Part shown: in pieces, positions 32,304 to 39,798 of the stretch
Numbering within the stretch: the first letter of the stretch is position 1
Layout: each line of letters opens with the position of its first letter
Source: Betaproteobacteria bacterium
GTDB lineage: Bacteria > Pseudomonadota > Gammaproteobacteria > Burkholderiales > JAEUOS01
Length of the DNA: 39,923 bases
Reading direction: 5' to 3'
Assembly (NCBI GenBank): GCA_028292405.1
Contig: JAQGMJ010000006.1
Span: 1-39,923, forward strand
Made by a program: the position numbers and the translations under genes
Notes under the pieces: model-generated
Seen by the model: only the letters and a program-made list of their open reading frames with translations
Database searches by the model: none
Told to the model about the DNA's origin: nothing

Positions 32304-32332
32304 GCAGTAATTCCACTGGATGGAATTACTGC
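32304..32332. promoter_or_regulatory. IclR-type operator, 12-bp inverted repeat
   Basis: GCAGTAATTCCA (32304-32315) is repeated exactly inverted at 32321-32332 with a 5-base spacer. The inner TTCCA-N5-TGGAA resembles IclR-family sites. It stands in the 170-bp region between the divergent tctC operon and the IclR gene, and so probably regulates both. Confidence 0.8.
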
Positions 32333-32407
32333 GGCATGCGTACACAGCGCTTTCGGCGCTGGATGCCGTATGCTGGACGCTTTACATTCAAACCTCATTT
32401 CCGCGGC

Positions 32408-33154
32408 ATGGAACGCAAATCCCCCGCCAACCGTTCGCTCGAACGCGGCCTCGCGCTGCTGCGCGCCTTTCGCCCCGGCTCCACGCTATTGGGCAACGGC
32501 GAACTGGCCGAGCGCACCGGCCTGCCGCGCGCCACCGTCAGCCGCCTGACGCAGACCCTGGTGGCCGGCGGCTTTTTGCAGCACGACCAGGCCGCTCGCG
32601 CCTACCGCCTCGGCGCCCCGGTGCTGAGCCTGGCCTACGCGATGCGCCAGGGTTCGGAGATCTTGCGCGCCGCCCTGCCGCTGATGCGCGAAACCGCCGA
32701 GAACCAGCGCATCAACGTCGGCCTGGCATGCGCCGACGGCGAGGAAATGATCTACCTCGAGTCCGTGCGGCGGCATCGCGCCAGCATGTTTCGCCACATC
32801 ACTGCGGGTTCGCGCATACCGATGGAGCTGACTTCGCTGGGCCGCGCGCATCTCGCCACCCTGCCGAAGGCGGAAGTCGAGCGCATGCTGGCGCTGTTTC
32901 GCGCGCGCCGCCGCGCCCACTGGCCGGCGCTGCAAAAGGAGATTCGCGCCGCCATCGCGGCGGTCGAGCGCAACGGCTATTGCCGCGCCTCCTGGCAGCC
33001 GGGGGTGATCGCGCTGGCCGCGCCGCTACCGGGGCAGCCGGGGTATGTGATGAACATCAGCCTGGCCACCGAGCGCTTGAGCGAGCAGGAGATCAAGACA
33101 GGCCTGGTGTCCTTGCTAAGGGGGCTGGTGCAGGAGGTCGCCGCGCGTTTGTGA
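32408..33154 (+). CDS. IclR-family transcriptional regulator
   Basis: This 248-residue regulator has an N-terminal winged helix (SLERGLALLRAFRPGSTLLG, ELAERTGLPRATVSRLTQTL, wing GFLQHDQAARAYRLG) and a GAF-like effector domain from about residue 75 (EMIYLESVRRHRASMFRHIT, IPMELTSLGRAHLATL, GYCRASWQPGVIALAAPL). The ATG at 32408 is chosen because homologues begin just before the winged helix. No ribosome site is visible, so translation may be leaderless or weak. It probably controls the divergent tctC/acyl-CoA operon through the 32304-32332 dyad. Confidence 0.92.
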   Translation: MERKSPANRSLERGLALLRAFRPGSTLLGNGELAERTGLPRATVSRLTQTLVAGGFLQHDQAARAYRLGAPVLSLAYAMRQGSEILRAALPLMRETAENQRINVGLACADGEEMIYLESVRRHRASMFRHITAGSRIPMELTSLGRAHLATLPKAEVERMLALFRARRRAHWPALQKEIRAAIAAVERNGYCRASWQPGVIALAAPLPGQPGYVMNISLATERLSEQEIKTGLVSLLRGLVQEVAARL

Positions 33155-33178
33155 TGTAGCGTGCGCAGCACGCCGTGC

Positions 33179-33508
33179 TCACTGCGCCAGATGGTCGAAC
33201 AACGGTTCCGCCTCTTTCGCATTCGCACTCGGCCCCGCCTCCGGCTCCAGCGAACGCAGCAGCCGCGTCGCATGGTCCGCATGCGGCAGCACCGCGCCGA
33301 AAAACTGCACCGTCCTGCCGCGCGCCACCATCAGGGTGGGAAAGGTATCGACCAGCACGTCCACCCCCTCGTCTTCCACATCCAGCCAGACAAAGCGGTC
33401 GCCGGGAAACTGCGCCTGCAGGCCATCGAAAACTTCGCGGTAGCCGTCGCAGGTGCGGCACCAGGCCGCGCACAGGCAGGCGATAATCCGGGATTCAGAA
33501 TCAGACAT
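33179..33508 (-). CDS. Thioredoxin-like protein
   Basis: This 109-residue protein has a thioredoxin active site WCRTC (Cys17 and Cys20) near the N-terminus, followed by FVWLDVEDEGVDVLVDTFPT with the cis-Pro region (FPTLMVARG). There is no signal peptide, so it is probably cytoplasmic. The redox motif CRTC is less common than CGPC, and an extra CLC lies at 11-13. The acidic C-terminus is longer than in minimal thioredoxins. It is convergent with the IclR gene. Confidence 0.85.
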   Translation of the reverse strand: MSDSESRIIACLCAAWCRTCDGYREVFDGLQAQFPGDRFVWLDVEDEGVDVLVDTFPTLMVARGRTVQFFGAVLPHADHATRLLRSLEPEAGPSANAKEAEPLFDHLAQ

Positions 33509-33698
33509 TGCTTATAAGAAAATATTTTCAGGGTTGAAACATCTTACAGGGCGCGCGCCACGTACACCCCTTGAGAGATGAATTTTTGGCAATCTGTGGA
33601 ATTTGGGGCGCGTGTGGATGTTTAATCACGCCAGCGCAGGATTCCAACCTTGCTTCACCCCTCAACCAATAAGACTTTCGTCCCCTAAAGGAGTTCGC

Positions 33699-34289
33699 AT
33701 GAAAATCCGCCACCTGTTTCTCCTGGCCGCCTGCCTGACCAGCAGCCTGGCCTTTGCCCAGCCCGCGCAGCAGCGCATCCGCGGCACCATCACCGGCCTG
33801 GAAGGCGACATCCTTTCCTTCAAATCGCGCGAAGGGCAGGAAATGAAAGTCACCCTGGCGCCCAACGTCGGCATCGGCGCGGCGAAAAAAATCGCGCTCT
33901 CCGACATCAAGCCCGGCTTTTTCGTCGGCACCTCGGCAGTCAAGGGCAAGGACGGCATGCTGACGGCGCGTGAAGTGCACGTGCTGCCGCCCAACACCAA
34001 CCCCGGCCACCGCCCCTGGGACCTGGAACCCGGCTCAACCATGACCAACGGCAGCATCGCCAGCACCATGCAAAGCGTCGAAGGCCGCGTGCTGACGGTG
34101 CAATATGAGGGCGGCATGCAAAAAGTGCTGGTGCCCGAGAACGTGCCGGTGGTCGAGGGCATTCCCGCCACCCGCGCCGACCTGGTGCCCGGCGCCTACG
34201 CCATTCTCACCGTCACCGCGCCCGACGGCGGCAAGATCACCGCGCAGCGCGTCCAGGTGACCAAGGACGGCGTGCGTCCGCCGCAGTAA
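33699..34289 (+). CDS. Exported protein of unknown function, repeated beta domains
   Basis: This 196-residue protein starts at the ATG at 33699 with AAAGGAG 6 bases upstream. The signal peptide is LFLLAACLTSSLAFA. The mature part has two OB-like beta repeats: QRIRGTITGLEGDILSFKSR with VTLAPNVGIGAAKKIALSDI, then SVEGRVLTVQYEGG with KVLVPENVPVVEGIPATRAD. This resembles DUF5666-type periplasmic domains. No catalytic residues were recognised. A metal- or ligand-binding role in the periplasm is only a guess. A strong terminator follows. Confidence 0.82.
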   Translation: MKIRHLFLLAACLTSSLAFAQPAQQRIRGTITGLEGDILSFKSREGQEMKVTLAPNVGIGAAKKIALSDIKPGFFVGTSAVKGKDGMLTAREVHVLPPNTNPGHRPWDLEPGSTMTNGSIASTMQSVEGRVLTVQYEGGMQKVLVPENVPVVEGIPATRADLVPGAYAILTVTAPDGGKITAQRVQVTKDGVRPPQ

Positions 34290-34314
34290 CCGTCTGCGAA
34301 AATACGCAGGAGAA

Positions 34315-34343
34315 AAAAGGCGCGCCACTTGGGCGCGCCTTTT
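34315..34343. terminator. Bidirectional Rho-independent terminator
   Basis: AAAAGGCGCGCC (34315-34326) pairs perfectly with GGCGCGCCTTTT (34332-34343) around a 5-base loop. It sits between convergent genes, 3 bases from the stop codon of the minus-strand exporter, and works both ways. Confidence 0.92.
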
Positions 34344-34346
34344 CCT

Positions 34347-35771
34347 TTACTGCCCGGCTTTTGCTTTCCACGCCGGCAGCAGGCGCAAGCCGCTGGCCAG
34401 GCAGCCGACGAAGGAAAAGCCGCAACCCAGCCACAGCGCGATCTCCGGCCCGCGCGCAAGCGAAATATAAAAGCACAGCGCCACCAGCGCCGCCCCGGAC
34501 GACTGCCCCAGCAGCCGCGACATCGCCACCGTGCCGCTGGCGCCGCCGCTGCGCTTCGGCGGCGCGCTGCTCATGATCGCCTTCAGGTTCGGCGCCTGGA
34601 AAAAGCCGAAGCCGAAACCACACAGCAGCATGCGCCAGCCGATATCGAAATTCGTCGGGGCGTCTGGCATCAAGGCCAGCGTCGCCATGCCGGCGGAAAG
34701 CACCAGCAGGCCGAAGCCGCCCATCAGTCCCGGCGCGTAGCGGTCCGACAATCTCCCGGCGATCGGCGCCATGATCGCGACGATCAGCGGCCACGGCGTC
34801 ATCAAAAATCCGGTCTCGACCTGTGTCTTGCCGAAGGCCGTCTGCAGCAAGAACGGCAGCGCCACGAAGGCCAGGCCCTGGGTGGCGAAGGAGCAGATGG
34901 AAGTCAGCGCCGACAACGCGAACACCGGGCGCTTGTACAGGTCCACCGCCAGCATCGGCGCCGGGTGCCCGGCCTGGCGCCGCGTCAGCACCAGCGCGCA
35001 TACCAGTGCGCCCACCCACTCGCCCAGCACCACCCCCCAGCCGCCGTTGTGTGAAACAGTGCCGATGCCCAGCAGCAGCAAAAAGAAAAAGCCGCCGCAC
35101 AACAGCGCCGCGATGCCGTCGAAGCGCGCCGCCCGGTTCGCAGGGGGCGCCGGCAGCTTGCGCAACGACAGCCAAATGGCAATGATGCCGGCCGGCACAT
35201 TGACCAGGAACAGCCAGTGCCACGTGGTGAACGACAGCACGATGGAAGCCACCGTCGGCCCCGCCGTGAACGCCACGCCGGAAGTAAACGCATTCAGCCC
35301 CAGCCCGCGCCCGAGAATGCGCGCCGGATACACGAAGCGGATCAGCGCCGTATTCACGCTCATCAGCGCCGCCGCGCCCACGCCCTGCAGAGCGCGCGCG
35401 ATCACCAGACTCGGCAGCGACCAAGCCAGCCCGCAGGCCAGCGAAGTCACGGTGAACAGCACCAGCCCGTAGATGTAAAGGCTGCGAAAGCCGATGCGCT
35501 CCGCCAGCGAGGCAAACGGCAACAGCGTCGCCACCATCGCCAGCTGATACGAAGTCACCACCCAGATGACGGAGGGCGCATCCGCCCCTATGCTCGCCGC
35601 GATGCTCGGCAGCGCGGTATTGGTGATCACGGTATCCAGCGTCGACATCGCCACCGGCACCAGGATGGCGATCATCGGCCCGAAGCGCTCACCCGAAGGT
35701 AAACCCTCAGGCAAACCCTGGGGCTGGCCCTGCGGTTGCGCCTCGGTGGCAGGCGCTTCTACGCTTGCCAT
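34347..35771 (-). CDS. DHA2-family (EmrB/SmvA-type) multidrug MFS exporter
   Basis: This 474-residue drug:proton antiporter has a Gln/Pro/Gly-rich N-terminal tail with near-repeats (PQGQPQGLPEGLPSG). About 14 hydrophobic segments follow. DHA2 signatures are LDTVITNTALPSIAASIGA (helix 1), WVVTSYQLAMVATLLPFASLAERIG and ALQGVGAAALMSVNTALI (motif C region). It has no partner membrane-fusion gene, so it probably works alone in the inner membrane. The substrate is unknown. Convergent terminator sequences close its 3' end. Confidence 0.92.
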   Translation of the reverse strand: MASVEAPATEAQPQGQPQGLPEGLPSGERFGPMIAILVPVAMSTLDTVITNTALPSIAASIGADAPSVIWVVTSYQLAMVATLLPFASLAERIGFRSLYIYGLVLFTVTSLACGLAWSLPSLVIARALQGVGAAALMSVNTALIRFVYPARILGRGLGLNAFTSGVAFTAGPTVASIVLSFTTWHWLFLVNVPAGIIAIWLSLRKLPAPPANRAARFDGIAALLCGGFFFLLLLGIGTVSHNGGWGVVLGEWVGALVCALVLTRRQAGHPAPMLAVDLYKRPVFALSALTSICSFATQGLAFVALPFLLQTAFGKTQVETGFLMTPWPLIVAIMAPIAGRLSDRYAPGLMGGFGLLVLSAGMATLALMPDAPTNFDIGWRMLLCGFGFGFFQAPNLKAIMSSAPPKRSGGASGTVAMSRLLGQSSGAALVALCFYISLARGPEIALWLGCGFSFVGCLASGLRLLPAWKAKAGQ

Positions 35772-35837
35772 CGCGGAGCGGCAAACGAGCGGGCCGTGAA
35801 AGGGTGGAGCGGGGTCATTGCGGGCGGAGCGAGAAAC

Positions 35838-35870
35838 ACAAAAGGCTGCGCGGAGGCGGCAGCCTTTTGT
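35838..35870 (-). terminator. Rho-independent terminator of the VOC gene
   Basis: ACAAAAGGCTGC (35838-35849) pairs perfectly with GCAGCCTTTTGT (35859-35870). Read on the minus strand, CTTTTGTGTTTC follows the stem. It lies 60 bases beyond the stop codon at 35931. Confidence 0.85.
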
Positions 35871-35930
35871 CTCGGGCGTTCTGGTAGGTGAAGCGAGGAG
35901 CGATTTTAACGCAAGCGCCCCTTGGTGCTC

Positions 35931-36320
35931 TCAGCGCCCCGGCCGCGGATAACTCACCGTCAGCATCTCCCACTGGTGCCCTTCCGGTTCGTTCCAGTAG
36001 ATGTTGTTGCCGCCCCACGCGGTGTTGACCTGCCGGTCGTCCGGCCCGCGCACGCTGCTGCGGTAGGCGATGCCGGCGGCCTGGATGCGCGCGAGGATGG
36101 CGTCGAACTCCGCCTGGCTGACGCGAAAGCAAAAGTGGTAGGCCGGAAAATCCTCGTCGGTCTGGATGAAGTCCAGCGTCATGCCTTCATTCACATACAC
36201 CGCAGAGAACGGGCCGCCGCCTTCCGCCGCCCACGGCACACCCAGCAGCTCGGCCAGCTGCCGCGCCGAGGCCAGCTTGTCGTGCGCCGGCACGATGGTG
36301 TGATCGAGATGGATGGTCAT
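35931..36320 (-). CDS. VOC-family (glyoxalase/bleomycin-resistance fold) protein
   Basis: This 129-residue single-module vicinal-oxygen-chelate protein shows the expected metal ligand positions: His7 in HLDHTIV, His62 in YHFCFRV and Glu118 in GHQWEMLTVSY. The order beta-alpha-beta-beta-beta repeats once. Members include glyoxalases, dioxygenases and antibiotic-binding proteins, and the sequence does not tell which. It is followed by its own terminator. Confidence 0.85.
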   Translation of the reverse strand: MTIHLDHTIVPAHDKLASARQLAELLGVPWAAEGGGPFSAVYVNEGMTLDFIQTDEDFPAYHFCFRVSQAEFDAILARIQAAGIAYRSSVRGPDDRQVNTAWGGNNIYWNEPEGHQWEMLTVSYPRPGR

Positions 36321-36420
36321 CGGAATCTCCGCTCGTTGAGGCTTTGGCGATTATAAGAGCGCGCTGGAACACCGGCGATCTCTCCGTTAATATTCACCGA
36401 TGCAAATCTCCGGAGCCATC

Positions 36421-36840
36421 GTGTCGAAATTCCCGGCCCTGCTAGCAGGCGCGCTGATCGCCGGCGCCGCCCATGCCCAGCCCCCCTACACCGGCGCGGA
36501 TTTCAGCGGCGTCTACACCTGCACCGGCAACGACAGCAAGGAAGGCCCGTACACAGGTAAGGTCACGCTCGAACTGGTGCGCGCGCAAAGCAGCGGCGCC
36601 TACGGCGCCTATAACTTCAAACTCGAGGTCCCGAACTACGGCGCTTACCCCGGCGAGGCAGCGGCGCACGGCATGCAGATGGCGATCCACTTCGCCAACA
36701 CCGACCCGAAAACCCAGGACTTCGGCACCGGCATCGCACAGTTCAGCAAGAAGGCCGGCAAGTGGGCCTTCCACAAGTACTACTACGAGCCCGCATTCAA
36801 GGGCGGCAACTTCGGCACCGAAGACTGCGTGCATCAATGA
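36421..36840 (+). CDS. Small secreted protein of unknown function
   Basis: This is a 139-residue protein from the GTG at 36421, which has CGGAG 5 bases upstream. An in-frame ATG at 36400 lacks a ribosome site and is less likely. The signal peptide is FPALLAGALIAGAAHA. The mature part starts QPPYTGADFSGVYTCTGND and has two cysteines (in YTCTG and at EDCVHQ near the end), probably a disulfide in the periplasm. It is rich in aromatic residues and Gly and looks like a small beta-barrel. I do not recognise the family. Confidence 0.78.
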   Translation: MSKFPALLAGALIAGAAHAQPPYTGADFSGVYTCTGNDSKEGPYTGKVTLELVRAQSSGAYGAYNFKLEVPNYGAYPGEAAAHGMQMAIHFANTDPKTQDFGTGIAQFSKKAGKWAFHKYYYEPAFKGGNFGTEDCVHQ

Positions 36841-36872
36841 AGGACTGGTTGCAGGCCTGACCTGCGCCAGGT

Positions 36873-37898
36873 TCAGCCCTTCAGCAACTTCAGGCGCAAC
36901 AGGCTTTCCGCGGTGCCGACGATCGCTTCCTCATTCGAACGCGGCGTCCAGCCGAGCACGCGCCGCGCCTTCTCGTTACTGGCGTTCTTGATCATGCCCA
37001 GTTGCGGCACCAGCTGGCGCAGCCCGGGGTCGAACAGCGCGCCCACGCGCACCACCCAGTCCGGCAATTGCCGGCTTGGCACGCGCCTGGCCGCATCGCC
37101 CATGCGCGCCTTGAGGATGTTCGCGATGTCCAGTATCGACATGCACTCGCCGGCGATGGCGAGAAACCGTTCGCCCTTCGCCGCCGGGTCGGTCATCGCG
37201 CGCAGGTGCAGGTCGGCGACGTCACGCACGTCCACGCCGCCGAAATAAAGGCGCGGGCAGCCGGGCAGCCCGTTCATCATGCGCTGCACCAGGTAGACCG
37301 AGGTCGACAGGTCCGGCCCCAGCACCGGGCCGAACACCGCCACCGGGTTCACCACGGCCAGCTCCAGCGCCTCGCCCTCGCGCGCGATAAAGTCCCAGGC
37401 CGCGCGCTCGGCAATCGCCTTCGACTTCACGTAGGCCGGCAGGCTTAAGTCATCCAGATTGGTCCAGTCCGCCTCGGTGAAAGGCACGCCACGCGGCGGG
37501 TGGCCGTAGCCGACAGCGGCGAAGGAAGAAGTGAGCACCACGCGCTTCACGCCGCAGTCGCGGGCGTGGCGCAAGGCACGCAACGCGCCTTCGCGCGCCG
37601 GGATGATCAACTCGTCCTCATGCTGCGGCGTAGTCGCGGGAAAGGGCGAGGCCACGTGCAGCACGTAATCGCAGCCGGCCACGGCATCGTGCCAGCCGGC
37701 ATCGTTGACCAGGTCAGCCGCGAAAAAGGAAAGCCGCTCCCCCGGCTCCGCGCCGCCTTCCTTCAACATGGCGCGCACGTCCGGCTCACGCTTCAGGCTG
37801 CGCACGGTGGTCCGCACCTGGTGCCCCTGCGCCAGAAGCTGCAGGATGCAATGGCTGCCGATGAAGCCGGAACCGCCGGTGACCAGGACTGTGCTCAT
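36873..37898 (-). CDS. NAD-dependent epimerase/dehydratase (extended SDR, dihydroflavonol-reductase-like)
   Basis: This 341-residue extended short-chain dehydrogenase has the Rossmann motif TGGSGFIG (7-14), an NADP-favouring basic stretch (VRSLKREPD) and the catalytic YVKSK (Tyr about 158). The region LTSSFAAVGYG and the later VNPVAVFGPVLGPD are typical of the dihydroflavonol-4-reductase/aldehyde-reductase subgroup. The C-terminus binds the substrate and is variable. The substrate is unknown. It stands alone between a small secreted protein and the RAYT region. Confidence 0.9.
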   Translation of the reverse strand: MSTVLVTGGSGFIGSHCILQLLAQGHQVRTTVRSLKREPDVRAMLKEGGAEPGERLSFFAADLVNDAGWHDAVAGCDYVLHVASPFPATTPQHEDELIIPAREGALRALRHARDCGVKRVVLTSSFAAVGYGHPPRGVPFTEADWTNLDDLSLPAYVKSKAIAERAAWDFIAREGEALELAVVNPVAVFGPVLGPDLSTSVYLVQRMMNGLPGCPRLYFGGVDVRDVADLHLRAMTDPAAKGERFLAIAGECMSILDIANILKARMGDAARRVPSRQLPDWVVRVGALFDPGLRQLVPQLGMIKNASNEKARRVLGWTPRSNEEAIVGTAESLLRLKLLKG

Positions 37899-38017
37899 TG
37901 CTTACCTTGTCGAGTTGCGGTGATTAGGTTGATAAACAAGCTGACCCGTTGGTTGACAGCGGGCGCGCATGCAAGTGCCGACTTTTTTAAGATACTCGAA
38001 TATCTTCCCAGCCCGCC

Positions 38018-38752
38018 CTAAATCCCCAACTCCCCCTGGCCCTGTGCCTCGCCGTTCCCCGCATTCTCATTCACCCTCGGCCGCCCGCGCGGCCGTGCCT
38101 CTCGCCGCTCCCCCATCAGCTTGGCGATGCGTGACATGAAGCGCGCGTTGCCCAGCGGTTGGTTCTGGTTCAGCGCCAGGCGGATGTCGCTGAGGGCTTC
38201 CTGGTCCAGTTCGGCACGGAACAATGTCCGGTAGGCCGCCTGCCGTTGCTTGGGGGTGCCTGCCAGGGCGAGGTAGAGGGGGTGCGGCGTGAGCCAGTCG
38301 GCGGCTTGTCCCAGGGCGTGGGTGCGGTAGCTGCTCCAGCGGTAGTGCGCAGGGTCGTCGACCATCCCCGCGCGCACCGGGTTGAGTTCGATGTAGCGCT
38401 GGCAGGCGAGCAGGTAGCTTTCGGCGTGGATCAGGGAGGATTTGTAGCGGCTGTCCCAGAGGGCGCCGGTGCGGCGGTAGGTGTGGTTGATGTATTGGAC
38501 GTAGCGCCGGCCGAGGGAGATGATGAGGCGCGGGACTGTCTCAGCGCGCCTGGGCGTGAGGAGGAGGTGGACGTGATTGGTCATCAAGGCGTAGGCATGC
38601 AGGGTGCATTGCGCTTCGCCCAGAGCTTCCTTTAGCCAGTGGAGGTAGGCGTGGTAGTCCTCTTCGGCGAGGAAGCAGGCTTCGCGGTTGTGGCCGCGCT
38701 GCACGATGTGCAGCGGGACACCATCTAGGTGGATGCGCGGGCGGCGGGGCAT
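38018..38752 (-). CDS. REP-associated tyrosine transposase (RAYT, Y1/IS200-like)
   Basis: This 244-residue protein is a RAYT. The start is MPRRPRIHLDGVPLHIVQRG. The HUH metal site is NHVHLLL (His60, His62), and the catalytic Tyr lies in GRRYVQYINHTYRR (84-92). WDSRYKSSLI and RYIELNPVRAGMV are hallmark stretches. RAYTs are chromosomal single-copy enzymes that mobilise short palindromic REP elements rather than themselves. The C-terminal tail is basic and low-complexity (RGRPRVNENAGNGEAQGQG). No REP array is visible beside it, but the AGCCTGGCCCC repeat upstream may be part of its recognition context. Confidence 0.93.
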   Translation of the reverse strand: MPRRPRIHLDGVPLHIVQRGHNREACFLAEEDYHAYLHWLKEALGEAQCTLHAYALMTNHVHLLLTPRRAETVPRLIISLGRRYVQYINHTYRRTGALWDSRYKSSLIHAESYLLACQRYIELNPVRAGMVDDPAHYRWSSYRTHALGQAADWLTPHPLYLALAGTPKQRQAAYRTLFRAELDQEALSDIRLALNQNQPLGNARFMSRIAKLMGERREARPRGRPRVNENAGNGEAQGQGELGI

Positions 38753-38771
38753 GCGGACACATTACCCCTAG

Positions 38772-38963
38772 GCGGGAAATAAATCGAGCCTGGCCCCTTT
38801 GATTCGGTCAAATACATGGGTGCAGAATGTACTTGACAAGCTTGATCACAAGTCTGCCGCCTATAAGGCCGTAGACAATGCGCTGGCCAACGGTACATCA
38901 GTCAAAGGTGTGATTGGCGTCGATCGCACCTCTGGAAACTTAATTATGGTCCGTGTAAAATGA
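38772..38963 (+). pseudogene. C-terminal remnant, probably of a polymorphic toxin
   Basis: An open frame after a stop codon at 38769 runs to TGA at 38963. Its last 47 residues (from a GTG at 38820) read VQNVLDKLDHKSAAYKAVDN and end SVKGVIGVDRTSGNLIMVRVK, like the tail of a secreted effector. No start codon or ribosome site fits, and the sequence to its left belongs to the RAYT neighbourhood, so the body of the protein is missing. Position directly before an immunity-type gene suggests the tail of the matching toxin. The toxin family is not identified. Confidence 0.55.
38787..38800. repeat. Left copy of a 14-bp inverted repeat
   Basis: AGCCTGGCCCCTTT at 38787-38800 is repeated exactly inverted at 39785-39798. 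The pair encloses the toxin remnant and the Imm49-like gene. It lies 34 bases upstream of the RAYT start codon. Confidence 0.75.
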
Positions 38964-38987
38964 AATGAAGAATTTCTCTATTGCCAA

Positions 38988-39785
38988 ATGAATACAAAAG
39001 CTTACGCTGACAAGGCAAGCAAGCGCATCGCTCATATTAGATCTCACCTCGAAGGTGGATTTCAAATTGATCGAAACGTGCGGAACATTGAGCACAATCT
39101 TGGTAATCCGCGTGCGTGCGTAATGGGGTTATCGAGCCATGCCCAGGCAAGCGCAATGTTTGCCTGGTTTGAGTATGGCGATCTGAATGCAATGAGGCAG
39201 TGGTGTTATGTCGCAGCCAAGCTCGATCAGATGTGGAATCAGATGGAGGACGATACGCTGAGTCCAGGGGCAAAGATGCTTCAGCTGCTAAAGCCGCTAT
39301 TGTCAAATCATGGTTCATTGATCGAATGGTTTGCGCACTACGATAAGGGGTACGACTTGGATCGTGTGGAGAACCACAAGACGCATGATTTCTGGGCCTA
39401 CCAAGCGCCCTTGGCTTTGCGCGGTGAATGGCAGCGATTAATCGCAAGATGCGAAAGGGTTATCGGTGATCCGCCAACGGCGGGCGCTCAGCAAAAATAC
39501 TTGCCGGACCACCATTTCTATCTCGCCCTCGCGCAGGGCAACATCGAAAAAATGCAAGAGGTGCTTGAGCAGCTTGTTACGCCAAAAGCAGTTCATGGCC
39601 GTAGCGACGATGATAGTGGATTCACGGAAGGCCTGATATCCACCGCGGCCGTCATCTACGCCAAGATCGCGTGGCGGCATGGCTATCAGGTGATGGTAGA
39701 TTCACCCTACATTCCTGCGGAATGGCTGTCGCTTGAACCGCTCAGTCAGTACGATAATCATTATCGTTTTATTACAATGAAATAA
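38988..39785 (+). CDS. Imm49-like immunity protein
   Basis: This 265-residue cytoplasmic protein resembles the Imm49 family of polymorphic-toxin immunity proteins. The diagnostic C-terminal half is DPPTAGAQQKYLPDHHFYLALAQGN, a helix MQEVLEQLVTP, and AVIYAKIAWRHGYQVMVDSPYIPAEWL. It is mostly helical, without signal peptide or membrane segment. Immunity genes of this kind sit directly behind their toxin. Here only a toxin-tail remnant lies 24 bases upstream, so this is an orphan immunity gene. Composition is less GC-rich than the backbone, which fits horizontal acquisition. The ribosome site is weak. Confidence 0.8.
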   Translation: MNTKAYADKASKRIAHIRSHLEGGFQIDRNVRNIEHNLGNPRACVMGLSSHAQASAMFAWFEYGDLNAMRQWCYVAAKLDQMWNQMEDDTLSPGAKMLQLLKPLLSNHGSLIEWFAHYDKGYDLDRVENHKTHDFWAYQAPLALRGEWQRLIARCERVIGDPPTAGAQQKYLPDHHFYLALAQGNIEKMQEVLEQLVTPKAVHGRSDDDSGFTEGLISTAAVIYAKIAWRHGYQVMVDSPYIPAEWLSLEPLSQYDNHYRFITMK

Positions 39786-39798
39786 AAGGGGCCAGGCT
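39785..39798. repeat. Right copy of a 14-bp inverted repeat
   Basis: AAAGGGGCCAGGCT (39785-39798) is the exact complement of the left copy at 38787-38800. It begins at the last base of the Imm49-like stop codon and runs directly into the IS3-family end. Confidence 0.75.

Noticed and set aside
30350..32407. Upstream extension of the IclR frame to 934 codons
   Set aside because: The extension is antisense to enoyl-CoA hydratase and tctC. The IclR family pattern begins only at 32408.
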